A DNA stretch of 64,000 bases from Nocardioides panacis (GTDB lineage Bacteria > Actinomycetota > Actinomycetes > Propionibacteriales > Nocardioidaceae). Below the pieces are notes generated by a model that saw nothing but the letters and a program-made list of their open reading frames with translations, was not told the origin of the DNA and did not search any database. Each line of letters begins with the position of its first letter. Within the stretch, counting starts at the first letter, position 1. The stretch is taken from contig NZ_CP077062.1 of assembly GCF_019039255.1 (NCBI RefSeq), forward strand, positions 744,001-808,000. Reading direction: 5' to 3'. Position numbers and translations under genes: made by a program. Positions 50,971-63,512 of this stretch are shown here, piece after piece.

Positions 50971-52262
50971 GGCCGAGCGGGGCGTAGCCGAGCCCGGGGA
51001 AGACGCCCGCGAGCGACCGCTCGGGGAAGCGGCGGGTGATCACCTCGGCGAGCACGTTGCGGTAGTCGGTGGTCACCTGGAGGTCCGCGTCGACCTGCGT
51101 GCCGGTGCCCAGGCCGGGCCAGCTGCCGTAGTACCTCCCGCCCCGCACGCCGGCGCCGGCCAGCAGCATCATGTTGCCCCAGCCGTGGTCGAGGCCGCGG
51201 TTGCCGTTCTCCTTGACGCGGCGGCCGAACTCGCTGATCGTCACCACGGTGACCCGGTCGCGCAACGGACCGAGGTCGCGCAGGAAGGCCGACAGCACCC
51301 GGGCCAGCGCGCCGGTCATGCTCCGCATGTTGCCCCACTCGGTGGTGCCGTAGTCCGAGTGCATGTCCCACGAGCCGAAGTCGATGGCGACCGCGCTGGT
51401 GCCGAGGTCCGCCTTGATCAGCTGGGCGGTGTCCTGGAGGGCGTCGGCGAGGTCGCGGTCCGGCCAGGTCGTCGGGTAGGTCACGCCGGGCGTCGGCACG
51501 TAGTCCGCGGCCGCGGTCGGCGCGAGCAGGTCGACGGTGCGGGTGGCCGAGGCGTAGGCGCCGGCCAGGGCCGGCGTGCTCGCCCCCGCCCACATGCGGT
51601 CGAGCTCGGTCCGGCGGCGCTGCCCCCAGACGTTGGCGTCGGCCCCGACCAAGGAGATGTCCGACAGCCGCCCGGCGGCGAGGGTGGGCGCCGCGCCGTA
51701 CAGCTCGGTGGGCACCACCGAGGTGCCGAGCTGGACGGCCTCGGACGGGTCGTCGGTGGCGTCCTGGCCGATCATCCGGTTGATCCAGCCGCGGCGCACC
51801 GACGAGCCGGGGTCGGCGTCCTCGATCTCCTCCATCGCCGAGAAGTGCGACCGGTTCGGCACCGGCAGCCCGACGGCGTGCACGGCCGCCAGCTCGCCGG
51901 CGTCCCAGAGCCAGGTCAGCGGCGCCATCTGCGGGTGCAGCCCGAACATCGCGTCGGCCGCGACCAGGCTGGCCTTGGGCAGCGCGATCGTCGGGCGGGC
52001 GGTGTAGTACGCCGGGTCGCCGTGCGGGACCACCATGCCGAGGCCGTCGATGCCGCCGCGCAGCGAGAGCACCACCAGCACGTTGCCCCCCGGGTGCGGC
52101 ACCGAAGGCGGTCTGCCGGAAGGCGTCCCCGAACGTGGTGGTCGCGACGGCGGCGGTGCTCGCCGCGGCCAGGCCGGCGAGGAAGCCGCGGCGGGACAGC
52201 CCGGTGGCCTGCTCGTACTCACGGCAGCACGCCTGCGGGGTCGGGCGGTTCTGTCGCGTCAT
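50960..52262 (-). CDS. Tat-exported DUF1501 protein (frameshifted as written)
   Basis: About 433 residues after repair. It has a Tat signal ([20 protein letters not shown]) near residues 21-40. Mature domain: [21 protein letters not shown] (sulfatase-like metal site), [12 protein letters not shown] and [27 protein letters not shown], typical of DUF1501/alkaline-phosphatase-like proteins. The frame breaks in six Cs at 52088-52093; one fewer gives [15 protein letters not shown]. The partner DUF1800 gene is 7 bp upstream. Pairs of this kind are widespread in exported form and of unknown role. Confidence 0.87.
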
Positions 52263-52269
52263 GGTGTCC

Positions 52270-54045
52270 TCATCGCCTCATGTGGTCGGGGGAGTCGAGC
52301 AGGACGCCCATCACGCGCACGTGCATCCAGCCGACGACCTGGTGGCTCGCGGTGATCACCGTGCTCGCGGGGTAGCCGGTGACGCCGGCGACCGCTGCGA
52401 CCGTGCGGGCGTCGGCGCGCCTGCCCAGCACCGAGGTGCACAGGTGGTCGACGTACTCGTCGAGCCGGAGGCTGGCCCGCGGGAGCCAGGCGGCGCCGCT
52501 CTTGCGGTAGGCCACGTCCTTGGTCGGCCACCACCCGGCCGCGAGGTTCCAGTGCATCCGGAAGGAGTTCAGCATCCGGGTGGCCGAGGCCCACGCGGCG
52601 TCGCCGAGCGGCAGCCCGTCGGGGCGCGGCCACTGGTAGAGCAGGGTGGTCTCGGGGAGCCAGATGCACGCCCGGGCGAAGGACTGGCCGTCCGTGGGCG
52701 CCGGCACCTGCACGCCCAGCACCCGGCAGGTGGCCACGAAGTCCTCGACCGGGTTGCGCACCAGCGTGCCGCGGCCGGTCAGGAAGTCGGGGTGGGCGAC
52801 CAGCGCCCGCAGCGTGGCCCTGATGTCGGTGCCGGAGTCGGTGAACGCCTGCGCCACGTGGGCGACCAGCGCGGCGGAGGGCTCGTCGGCGACGAAGTGC
52901 CGGCACAGCTTGGTGGCGATCCGGGTGGCGGTGGCGGGGTGGTGCGCGAGGTAGCGCAGGTAGGTCACGCTCAGGGCCGAGCCGTCGGCGGCGGCGTTGG
53001 CGTCGGAGAAGCCGAGCACCTGGACGGGGCCGGTGGTGTGCCGCTTGCTGTCGTACGACGGCGCCCAGGTCTTCCAGGCGTCGACGGTGTGGCCCGAGAG
53101 CAGCTTGGCGGAGTCCTTCACCATCTGCTCGGTGTAGCCGGCGCCCCGTCCGACGGTGTGCAGCTCGAGCAGCTCGCGGCCCTGGTTCTCGTTGGGGGCG
53201 TTCCTCACCGACGTCCAGTTGTCGAGGTACAGCAGCATCGACGGGTGCAGCGAGCAGGCCACGAGGAGGTCCGCGAAGGTCCCCAGGGCGTGGGCGCGGA
53301 TCGTGTCGTCGTAGGACTTGCGGTAGATCCACGCGCTGTCGTGGTTGGCGTTCACGTGCAGGTGGTTGGACCAGAAGCCGACCAGGTTCTCGAACACCTG
53401 CCGGGTCGAGTAGATCTGCCGCAGCATCGAGTAGCCCGCGAAGTCGGCGGCGTACTGCCAGCCGCCCTTGGTGCCCGCCTGGTTGGTCGCCCACTTCGCC
53501 GTCGCCGAGGCGTCCATGTCCGGGAAGTAGCCGGGCAGCGCCAGCGCGGCGTCCGACTCCGGCACCGAGGCCGGGTCGAGCTGGGCGTCGAGCCACCCTG
53601 CGGGGCCACCCGCGGCGGTCAGCTGCGCGAGGGACGCGGGCGAGAATCCGCAGCCCAGCCGGTTCAGGTAGTGCAGCTCCGCCTCGCCCGCGGGCGGCGT
53701 CGTCGCCATCGGCGGCGGCGGCACCGCAGGGGCGACAGCCGGGGTCGGGGTCGTCGGGACCGGTGCCGCCGGCCGGGGCGGCGTCGCGGTCGGCGTGGGG
53801 GAGGGCTTCGGCTGGGCGACCGGGGTGCGGGCCTTCGCCCGGGCCCGCGCCCTGGCCCGCGCCCGTGCCTTGGCGCGGGCTCTGGCCCTGGCCCTGGCCC
53901 GGGCCGTGCGCCGGCGGGGACGGGTGGCGGCCTCGGCCTCCTCGAGGCCGAGGACCTGCGAGGCCACGGGGCCGCCCACGACCGAGAGCAGCACCCCGGC
54001 GGCTCCGCTCAGCAGGCGGCGACGGGTGGGCGTGGGCGTGGACAC
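52270..54045 (-). CDS. Exported DUF1800 protein with Arg-Ala-rich N-terminal segment
   Basis: 591 residues. The signal region PTRRRLLSGAAGVLLSVVGG looks Tat-like. Residues about 42-75 are an almost pure alternation of Arg/Lys and Ala, and about 75-115 are Pro/Thr/Ala-rich. The DUF1800 domain (about 115-590) starts ELHYLNRLGCGFSPASLAQL. It includes NHLHVNANHDSAWIYRKSYD, NENQGRELLELHTVG and ARRLCRHFVADEPS-like motifs. The RA block would be strongly cationic outside the cell and could bind teichoic acid, polysaccharide or DNA. It is translated first in the DUF1800-DUF1501 pair. Confidence 0.88.
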   Translation of the reverse strand: MSTPTPTRRRLLSGAAGVLLSVVGGPVASQVLGLEEAEAATRPRRRTARARARARARAKARARARARARAKARTPVAQPKPSPTPTATPPRPAAPVPTTPTPAVAPAVPPPPMATTPPAGEAELHYLNRLGCGFSPASLAQLTAAGGPAGWLDAQLDPASVPESDAALALPGYFPDMDASATAKWATNQAGTKGGWQYAADFAGYSMLRQIYSTRQVFENLVGFWSNHLHVNANHDSAWIYRKSYDDTIRAHALGTFADLLVACSLHPSMLLYLDNWTSVRNAPNENQGRELLELHTVGRGAGYTEQMVKDSAKLLSGHTVDAWKTWAPSYDSKRHTTGPVQVLGFSDANAAADGSALSVTYLRYLAHHPATATRIATKLCRHFVADEPSAALVAHVAQAFTDSGTDIRATLRALVAHPDFLTGRGTLVRNPVEDFVATCRVLGVQVPAPTDGQSFARACIWLPETTLLYQWPRPDGLPLGDAAWASATRMLNSFRMHWNLAAGWWPTKDVAYRKSGAAWLPRASLRLDEYVDHLCTSVLGRRADARTVAAVAGVTGYPASTVITASHQVVGWMHVRVMGVLLDSPDHMRR

Positions 54046-54115
54046 GTCGTGACCATCGGGACCTGGCGGCCGGGTCTGAAGGGAAAGCGCCCGAAACTTC
54101 GCGCTTCGCCCGGGT

Positions 54116-55033
54116 TCAGCCGCTGACGAGCGCGAGCAGGAGCGCGTGCACCTCGGCGGCCCGCTCGATCTGCAGGAAGTGCGACCCCCGCATCTCGACG
54201 TACGTCGACCCGGGGATCCGCTCGGCGGCGGTGCGCATGTCCTGGGCGGAGGCGAGGATGTCGTAGCTCCCGGCCACGAACACCGTCGGCACGGTGACCC
54301 GGCTCAGCGACACCCGGTCGTGCCGGGCGGCGGCGCGGGCCAGGTGCATGTACCACTGCACCGGGGTGCTCAGGAACTCCCGGACCGCACGCTCGACCAC
54401 CGCGAGGTCGGCGTTGGGCATCATGAAGCCGCTGTGCCGCAGCAGGTTCGCGGCCCGTCGCCCGACCGGCAGCCGGGACGTCACCGGGGTCAGCGCCCAG
54501 CCGGTGCGGGCCAGCGTGGAGGCCACGCCGATGCTCAGCGGCCGGCGCGCCCAGCGGGGGATCTGCAGGGGCGCCCCCATCGAGGCGAACGTGCCGCCCG
54601 GCACGCCCGCGACGGCGAACAGCGCGGTGACCCGCGCGGGGTGCTCCACGGCGAGCTCGAAGGCGGTGTTCACCCCGATCGACCAGCCGATCACCGGGCA
54701 GGCGTCCACCTCGGCGTCCGCGAGCACCGCGAGGGCGTCCTCGACGAACGCGGACACGTCCACCCGGCGGCGGTCCGCGGGCCGCTCGGAGCCGCCGATG
54801 CCGCGGTGGTTCCAGGAGATCACCCGCACGCCGCAGTCCGAGCGCAGCAGCGCCGGCCACGCGTAGGGGCTGGTGCCCAGCCCGTTGCACAGCAGCACGG
54901 TCGGTCCGTCGGCGTCGTTGGTCCAGGCCCGGAGCCGGGTCCCGTCGGCGCTGACGACGTCGTAGAAGCGCAGCGACTCGTGCCCTCCCGGGACGGGGAG
55001 GGACACCACGCGCGGAGTGGCCGACATGCGCAC
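54116..55033 (-). CDS. Alpha/beta hydrolase
   Basis: 305 residues (303 from the second ATG at 55027). Catalytic triad: Ser in VIGWSIGVNTAF, Asp in VAGSYDILAS, His in MRGSHFLQIE. Oxyanion region: VLLCNGLGTSPYAWP. An WNHRGIGGSERP segment is typical of haloperoxidase/epoxide-hydrolase-like members. Substrate unknown. It is monocistronic between the DUF1800 gene and a small ORF. Confidence 0.88.
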   Translation of the reverse strand: MRMSATPRVVSLPVPGGHESLRFYDVVSADGTRLRAWTNDADGPTVLLCNGLGTSPYAWPALLRSDCGVRVISWNHRGIGGSERPADRRRVDVSAFVEDALAVLADAEVDACPVIGWSIGVNTAFELAVEHPARVTALFAVAGVPGGTFASMGAPLQIPRWARRPLSIGVASTLARTGWALTPVTSRLPVGRRAANLLRHSGFMMPNADLAVVERAVREFLSTPVQWYMHLARAAARHDRVSLSRVTVPTVFVAGSYDILASAQDMRTAAERIPGSTYVEMRGSHFLQIERAAEVHALLLALVSG

Positions 55034-55063
55034 AGTCTGCCCGAGGCGCCCCAGTCGGGCGGG

Positions 55064-55300
55064 TCAGGCCGAGCGGCTCGCCACCCGCTGGCCGGGCACG
55101 GCCACCGGCCCGCGCCGGGCGGCGTGCTGGGCGAGGAAGTCCTCCACCTCGAGGAGCTCCCGGCGGCGCTGCGTGAGCGCCGTGCTGGCCACCAATGCGT
55201 TGCGCCGCGCCTGCTGCTGGCTGGTCACGTGCCAGGCCGCCATCCGGCGGCCGGCCACCACGAGACGCCGGGGGGTGCGCTGGAGCTGCTGGAGCGTCAT
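55064..55300 (-). CDS. Small hypothetical protein
   Basis: 78 residues, rich in Arg, Gln and Ala, with no membrane segment and a predicted helical centre (TALTQRRRELLEVEDFLAQH). GGGAG stands about 6 nt before the ATG at 55300, which supports translation. No family recognised. Confidence 0.55.
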   Translation of the reverse strand: MTLQQLQRTPRRLVVAGRRMAAWHVTSQQQARRNALVASTALTQRRRELLEVEDFLAQHAARRGPVAVPGQRVASRSA

Positions 55301-55418
55301 GGGGACTCCCGAAGGCTGCTGGACCGGGCGGTGCGGGATGCTGCGAGTACGACGCTAGGACCGAGGTGCTTCTGCCCCGTCAACGCGATGTGACGATCAG
55401 GTGAACGTGCCCGGGACC

Positions 55419-55424
55419 TAGGGT
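55419..55424 (+). promoter_or_regulatory. -10 element TAGGGT, leaderless start of the 2-hydroxyacid dehydrogenase gene
   Basis: TAGGGT ends 6 nt before the ATG at 55431. The six bases between are C followed by five G. Confidence 0.5.
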
Positions 55425-55430
55425 CGGGGG

Positions 55431-56355
55431 ATGACCGACGACCGACCGCTGGTGTGGATCCCGTTCGACGTGCAGGACCTCGGGGGTGCGCCCGACGGGC
55501 TGCGCTACGAGACGGTCCGGCCGGAGGGGGACGACGTGCCCTCCTCGGTGGGCGAGGTGCAGTTCTACGTGCCGCCGTACGACCTCGGCGGCGAGCAGGG
55601 CGGTCTGCTGGCCCGGATGCCGCGGCTCAAGGTCGTCCAGACCCTGACCGCCGGCGTCGACCACATCCGCAGCCAGATCCCCGACGGCGTGCTGCTGTGC
55701 AACGGCCGCGGCATCCACAACGCGTCGACGGCCGAGCTGGCGCTGACCCTGACCCTGGCGTCGCTGCGCGGGATCCCGGGCTTCGTCGAGGACCAGAAGG
55801 CCCACCGGTGGAACCAGGGCTGGCGCCCGTCGCTGGCCGACTCGACGGTCCTGATCGTCGGGTACGGCGACATCGGGCACGACATCGAGCGCCGGCTGGA
55901 GCCCTTCGAGGTCGACGTGCTGCGGGTGGCCCGGACCGCCCGCGACGGCGTGCACACCCTCGCGGAGCTGCCCGAGCTGCTGCCGCAGGCGGACGTGGTG
56001 GTGCTGATCGTGCCGGGCACCAGCGAGACCCGCGGGCTGGTGGACGCCGCCTTCCTAGGCCGGATGAAGCGGGGGGGCGCTGCTGGTCAACGTCGCGCGG
56101 GGGCCGGTCGTGGTCACCGACGACCTGGTCGCCGCGCTGGAGTCCGGCCAGGTGCACGCCGCCCTCGACGTCACCGACCCCGAGCCGCTGCCGGCCGACC
56201 ACCCGCTGTGGTCCGCCCCGAACGTGCTGATCACCCCGCACGTGGGTGGCGCCACCCCGGCGATGTGGCCCCGCGCCCACCGCCTCGTCCGACGCCAGCT
56301 CGAGCGCTTCGCGGCGGGCGAGCCCGTCGAGAACGTGATGTCGGGGGAGTACTGA
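55431..56355 (+). CDS. D-isomer-specific 2-hydroxyacid dehydrogenase (frameshifted as written)
   Basis: About 307 residues after repair. The catalytic domain contains [12 protein letters not shown] and ELALTLTLA. The NAD-binding domain has [17 protein letters not shown] (GxGxxG). The catalytic region follows: [20 protein letters not shown] (Arg), [20 protein letters not shown] (Glu), [10 protein letters not shown] (His). The frame is lost in seven Gs at 56071-56077; with six it reads [13 protein letters not shown]. It reduces a 2-keto acid such as glyoxylate, hydroxypyruvate or a longer acid; substrate unknown. Confidence 0.87.
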
Positions 56356-56430
56356 GCGATGAGTTCTCGTCGGTGACCGGGTCTAGGTTGTGAGCAGTCA
56401 GCAACCCTGACGAGAGGCGAGGAGCGGCGG

Positions 56431-57534
56431 ATGGCACGAACCGTGCTGATGATCGGCACACGCAAGGGACTCTGGATCGCGAACAGCGACGGCGACGACC
56501 GGCGGACGTGGAAGGTGGAGGGCCCCGACGAGCTGCGCAGCGAGGTGCACGCCGTCGCGCTCGACACCGCGAACACCGCGGGCCGTGAGCAGCCCCGCCT
56601 GTTCATGGCCAGCAAGCACTGGCACTGGGGGCCGCAGGTGCTGCACAGCGACGACCTCGGCGCGACCTGGGAGAAGGGCGTGGACGGGGCGATCAAGTTC
56701 CCCGAGGACACCGGCCGGACGCTCGAGTCGGTCTGGGCGATCGCGCCCTCCCCGTGCGACCCGGACGTGGTCTGGGCCGGCACGGAGCCCTCGGCGCTGT
56801 TCAAGTCGACCGACGGCGGCGCCAGCTTCACGATGGTGCGCGCCCTGTGGGACCACCCGCACCGCGAGCAGTGGGGCGCCGGCTTCGGCGGCCAGGCCAT
56901 CCACACCGTGCTGCCGCACCCCACCGACCCGCAGCAGGTGACCGTCGCGATGTCGACCGGCGGCGTCTACCGCACCTTCGACGGCGGCGAGTCGTGGGCA
57001 CCGGCCAACCAGGGCATCCGGGCGATCTTCCTGCCGGAGGACGCCCAGTTCCCCGAGTTCGGCCAGTGCGTGCACAAGGTCGCCCGTGACCCGCAGAACC
57101 CGGACCGGCTCTACCTCCAGAACCACGGCGGGGTCTACCGCAGCGACGACGGCGCCGACGCGTGGACGTCGATCGCCGACGGCCTGCCCAGCGACTTCGG
57201 GTTCCCGGTGGTCGCCCACCCGCACAGGCCCGGCACCGTGTGGGTGTTCCCGCTCGAGGGAGCCGACGGCCGCTTCCCGGTGGAGGGGGCGTGCAGCGTG
57301 TGGCGCTCCCGCGACTCCGGCGACACGTGGGAGCCGCTGCGCTCGGGGCTGCCCGACGCGTTCTTCTCCGGCGTGATGCGCGACGCGATGTGCGTGGACG
57401 ACGCGGCCGAGACCGGCGTCTACTTCGGCAGCCGCGACGGCACGGTGTTCGGCAGCGACGACGAGGGGGACACCTGGCGCCCGGTGGCCGAGCACCTCCC
57501 GGACGTTCTCTGCGTGCGCGCGGCCGTCTGCTGA
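56431..57534 (+). CDS. BNR/Asp-box repeat beta-propeller protein
   Basis: 367 residues without a signal peptide, so cytoplasmic. Six Asp-box motifs occur at regular spacing: [48 protein letters not shown]. These shape a sialidase-like or VPS10-like propeller. Sialidase catalytic residues are not evident, so enzyme activity is doubtful. The promoter region has TAGGTT at 56384-56389, a small hairpin GTCAG/CTGAC (56397-56411), and GAGGAG at 56419-56424, 6 nt before the ATG. Confidence 0.85.
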   Translation: MARTVLMIGTRKGLWIANSDGDDRRTWKVEGPDELRSEVHAVALDTANTAGREQPRLFMASKHWHWGPQVLHSDDLGATWEKGVDGAIKFPEDTGRTLESVWAIAPSPCDPDVVWAGTEPSALFKSTDGGASFTMVRALWDHPHREQWGAGFGGQAIHTVLPHPTDPQQVTVAMSTGGVYRTFDGGESWAPANQGIRAIFLPEDAQFPEFGQCVHKVARDPQNPDRLYLQNHGGVYRSDDGADAWTSIADGLPSDFGFPVVAHPHRPGTVWVFPLEGADGRFPVEGACSVWRSRDSGDTWEPLRSGLPDAFFSGVMRDAMCVDDAAETGVYFGSRDGTVFGSDDEGDTWRPVAEHLPDVLCVRAAVC

Positions 57535-57576
57535 CCGGAGGAGTGAGACGGCGCCGGGGCCGCCGTACGTCCGGCG

Positions 57577-57582
57577 TAGCAT
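57577..57582 (+). promoter_or_regulatory. -10 element TAGCAT, leaderless start of ilvD
   Basis: TAGCAT ends 7 nt before the ATG at 57590, with no ribosome site between. Unlike ilvBNC, no leader peptide or terminator is seen here. Confidence 0.45.
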
Positions 57583-57589
57583 CCGGACC

Positions 57590-59279
57590 ATGCCCGACGA
57601 CTCCACCATCGACATCAAGCCCCGCAGCCGCGACGTCACCGACGGACTGGAGAAGGCCGCAGCGCGCGGCATGCTCCGGGCCGTCGGGATGGGCGACGAC
57701 GACTGGGAGAAGCCCCAGATCGGCGTCGCCTCGTCGTGGAACGAGATCACCCCGTGCAACCTGTCGCTCGACCGGCTCGCGAAGGCCGTGAAGAACGGCG
57801 TGCACGCGGCCGGCGGCTACCCGCTCGAGTTCGGCACGATCTCGGTGTCCGACGGCATCTCGATGGGCCACGAGGGCATGCACTTCTCGCTGGTCTCCCG
57901 CGAGGTCATCGCCGACAGCGTCGAGACCGTGATGATGGCCGAGCGGCTCGACGGCTCGGTGCTGCTGGCCGGCTGCGACAAGTCGCTGCCCGGCATGATG
58001 ATGGCCGCCGCGCGCCTCGACCTGGCCTCGGTGTTCCTCTACGCCGGCTCGATCATGCCCGGCCAGGTCGACGGCAAGGACGTCACGATCATCGACGCCT
58101 TCGAGGCCGTCGGCGCCTGCCTCGCCGGCAGGATCAGCCGGGCCGAGGTGGACCGCATCGAGCGGGCCATCTGTCCCGGTGAGGGCGCCTGCGGGGGCAT
58201 GTACACCGCCAACACGATGGCCGCCGTCGGCGAGGCCCTCGGCATGTCGCTGCCCGGCTCGGCCGCCCCGCCCGCGGTGGACCGCCGCCGCGACGGGTTC
58301 GCGCACCGCTCCGGCGAGGCCGTCGTCGCGATGCTGCGCCAGGGCATCACCGCGCGGCAGATCATGACGGTGGAGGCGTTCGAGAACGCCATCGCCGTGG
58401 TGATGGCGCTCGGCGGGTCCACCAACGCGGTGCTGCACCTGCTGGCGATCGCCCGCGAGGCGGAGGTCGACCTGACCCTCGACGACTTCACCCGGATCGG
58501 CGACAAGGTCCCGCACCTCGGCGACCTGAAGCCGTTCGGCCGCTACGTGATGAACGACGTCGACAAGATCGGCGGCATCCCGGTGATCATGAAGGCGCTG
58601 CTCGACGCCGGCCTGATGCACGGCGACTGCCTGACCGTGACCGGCCGGACGATGGCCGAGAACCTCGCCGACATCGCGCCGCCGGACGTGGACGGCAACA
58701 TCATCCGCGAGCTCTCCAAGCCGATCCACGCGACCGGCGGCATCACCATCCTCAAGGGCTCGTTGGCTCCCGAGGGCGCGGTGGTGAAGTCCGCGGGCTT
58801 CGACGAGTCGGTGTTCGAGGGCACCGCACGCGTCTTCGACGGCGAGCGGGCGGCGATGGACGCCCTGGAGGCCGGGCGCATCGTCGCCGGCGACGTCGTG
58901 GTGATCCGCTACGAGGGCCCCAAGGGCGGTCCGGGGATGCGCGAGATGCTGGCGATCACCGGGGCGATCAAGGGCGCCGGGCTCGGCAAGGACGTGCTGC
59001 TGATGACCGACGGCCGCTTCTCCGGGGGGGACGACGGGCCTGTGCGTCGGCCACGTCGCCCCCGAGGCCGTCGACGGCGGACCGATCGCGTTCGTGCGGG
59101 ACGGCGACGCGATCACCCTCGACGTCGCCAACAAGCTGCTCGACGTCGCGGTCGACGCCGAGGAGCTGGCCGCCCGGCGCGAGGGCTGGACCCCCAAGGA
59201 GCCGAAGTTCACCCGCGGCGTGCTCGGGAAGTACGCCAAGGTCGTGCAGTCCGCCGCGCACGGCGCCGTCTGCGGCTGA
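57590..59279 (+). CDS. ilvD: Dihydroxy-acid dehydratase (frameshifted as written)
   Basis: 562 residues after repair, the normal IlvD length. It converts 2,3-dihydroxy acids to 2-keto acids in valine/isoleucine synthesis. Fe-S ligands: Cys in [26 protein letters not shown] and [14 protein letters not shown]. The frame is lost in seven Gs at 59024-59030. With six it reads [20 protein letters not shown], the conserved IlvD signature, and ends normally at 59279. This pathway is otherwise intact downstream, so an assembly error is by far the simplest reading. Confidence 0.93.
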
Positions 59280-59294
59280 GCGCCGGGGCCGAGG

Positions 59295-59855
59295 GTGAGC
59301 ACGGAGCACGAGGCGATCGACGGACGCCTGCGGGAGTTCGTCGAGGCCCAGCACGTCTTCTTCGTCGCGACGGCCCCGCTGGCGGGCGGCCGGGTGAACG
59401 TCTCGCCCAAGGGCATCGGCGGGACGTTCGTGGTGGTCGACGAGCACACGGTCGCCTACCTCGACGTCACCGCGAGCGGCGCCGAGACGATCGCGCACCT
59501 GCGCGAGCCGGGCAACGGCCGCATCACGCTGATGTTCTGCTCGTTCGGCCGGTCGCCGGACGTCGTACGCCTGCAGGGGACCGGGCGGGTGGTCAGCGTC
59601 TACGACGAGGAGTACGCCGGGTGGGCGGCCAGGTTCACCGAGACCCGGGGAGCGCGGGCGGTGATCGTGGTCGACGTCGAGCGGGTCTCCGACTCCTGCG
59701 GGTACGGCGTGCCGGTCATGGACTTCACCGCGGAGCGGGACCTGCTGCCGGCGCACATGGACCGCAAGGGTGCCGAGGGCCTGGTGGACTACCGGCGCGC
59801 GAAGAACCGCACGAGCGTCGACGGGCTGCCGGCGTTCGACGACGACCCGGTCTAG
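59295..59855 (+). CDS. Pyridoxamine 5'-phosphate oxidase family flavin-binding protein
   Basis: A 186-residue split-barrel protein. The N-terminal strand pair [29 protein letters not shown] and [24 protein letters not shown]-like C-terminal segment match the PNPOx/DUF1940-like group that reads F420 or FMN. True PNP oxidase residues are not obvious, so vitamin B6 synthesis should not be assumed. The GTG at 59295 follows GAGG with short spacing, 15 bp after ilvD. Confidence 0.75.
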   Translation: MSTEHEAIDGRLREFVEAQHVFFVATAPLAGGRVNVSPKGIGGTFVVVDEHTVAYLDVTASGAETIAHLREPGNGRITLMFCSFGRSPDVVRLQGTGRVVSVYDEEYAGWAARFTETRGARAVIVVDVERVSDSCGYGVPVMDFTAERDLLPAHMDRKGAEGLVDYRRAKNRTSVDGLPAFDDDPV

Positions 59856-59910
59856 CCGTGCCGAATGCTGGGACGGCGTTCCCACATTCCGAGACGCCTG
59901 TCACACTGGC

Positions 59911-59939
59911 TTGACGAGGAAAGCGGCACCGGAGACGGT
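59911..59939 (+). promoter_or_regulatory. Putative ilvBNC promoter
   Basis: TTGACG (59911-59916) and GACGGT (59934-59939) are separated by 17 bp. The -10 match is weak, but the first leader codon follows after 6 nt, the same geometry as the other leaderless starts in the window. Confidence 0.45.
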
Positions 59940-59945
59940 TACCTC

Positions 59946-59987
59946 ATGCGTTTCGACATTCTTGTACGCTCCCGACGCGGTTGCTGA
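59946..59987 (+). CDS. ilvBNC leader peptide (attenuator)
   Basis: A 13-residue [16 protein letters not shown]. It places Ile, Leu and Val side by side, the three end products of the pathway. Their codons ATT, CTT and GTA are rare in this genome's style. It precedes an intrinsic terminator 39 nt downstream and the ilvB gene. This is the classical design for attenuation by charged branched-chain tRNAs, known for ilvBNC in Corynebacterium. Confidence 0.85.
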   Translation: MRFDILVRSRRGC

Positions 59988-60026
59988 GGACCGGTTCACC
60001 GAACCCCTCCCACGCACACGCGTCGC

Positions 60027-60060
60027 CCCCTCGTCTGCCCACCGGGCCGAGGGGTTTTTT
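60027..60060 (+). terminator. Intrinsic terminator of the ilvBNC attenuator
   Basis: CCCCTCG (60027-60033) pairs with CGAGGGG (60048-60054). An inner GCCC-acc-GGGC stem and six Ts (60055-60060) complete a strong Rho-independent terminator, rare in this window. An upstream hairpin GGTTC-acc-GAACC (59993-60005) overlaps the leader's 3' end. CCCCTC at 60004-60009 can alternatively pair with GAGGGG. The 244 bp from 59856 to 60099 are thus fully occupied by control elements. Confidence 0.88.
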
Positions 60061-60099
60061 GTTGGGCACGACAGTCGGCAGGACCAGAGGAAGGCGATC

Positions 60100-63511
<3,412 letters not shown>

Positions 63512-63512
63512 C

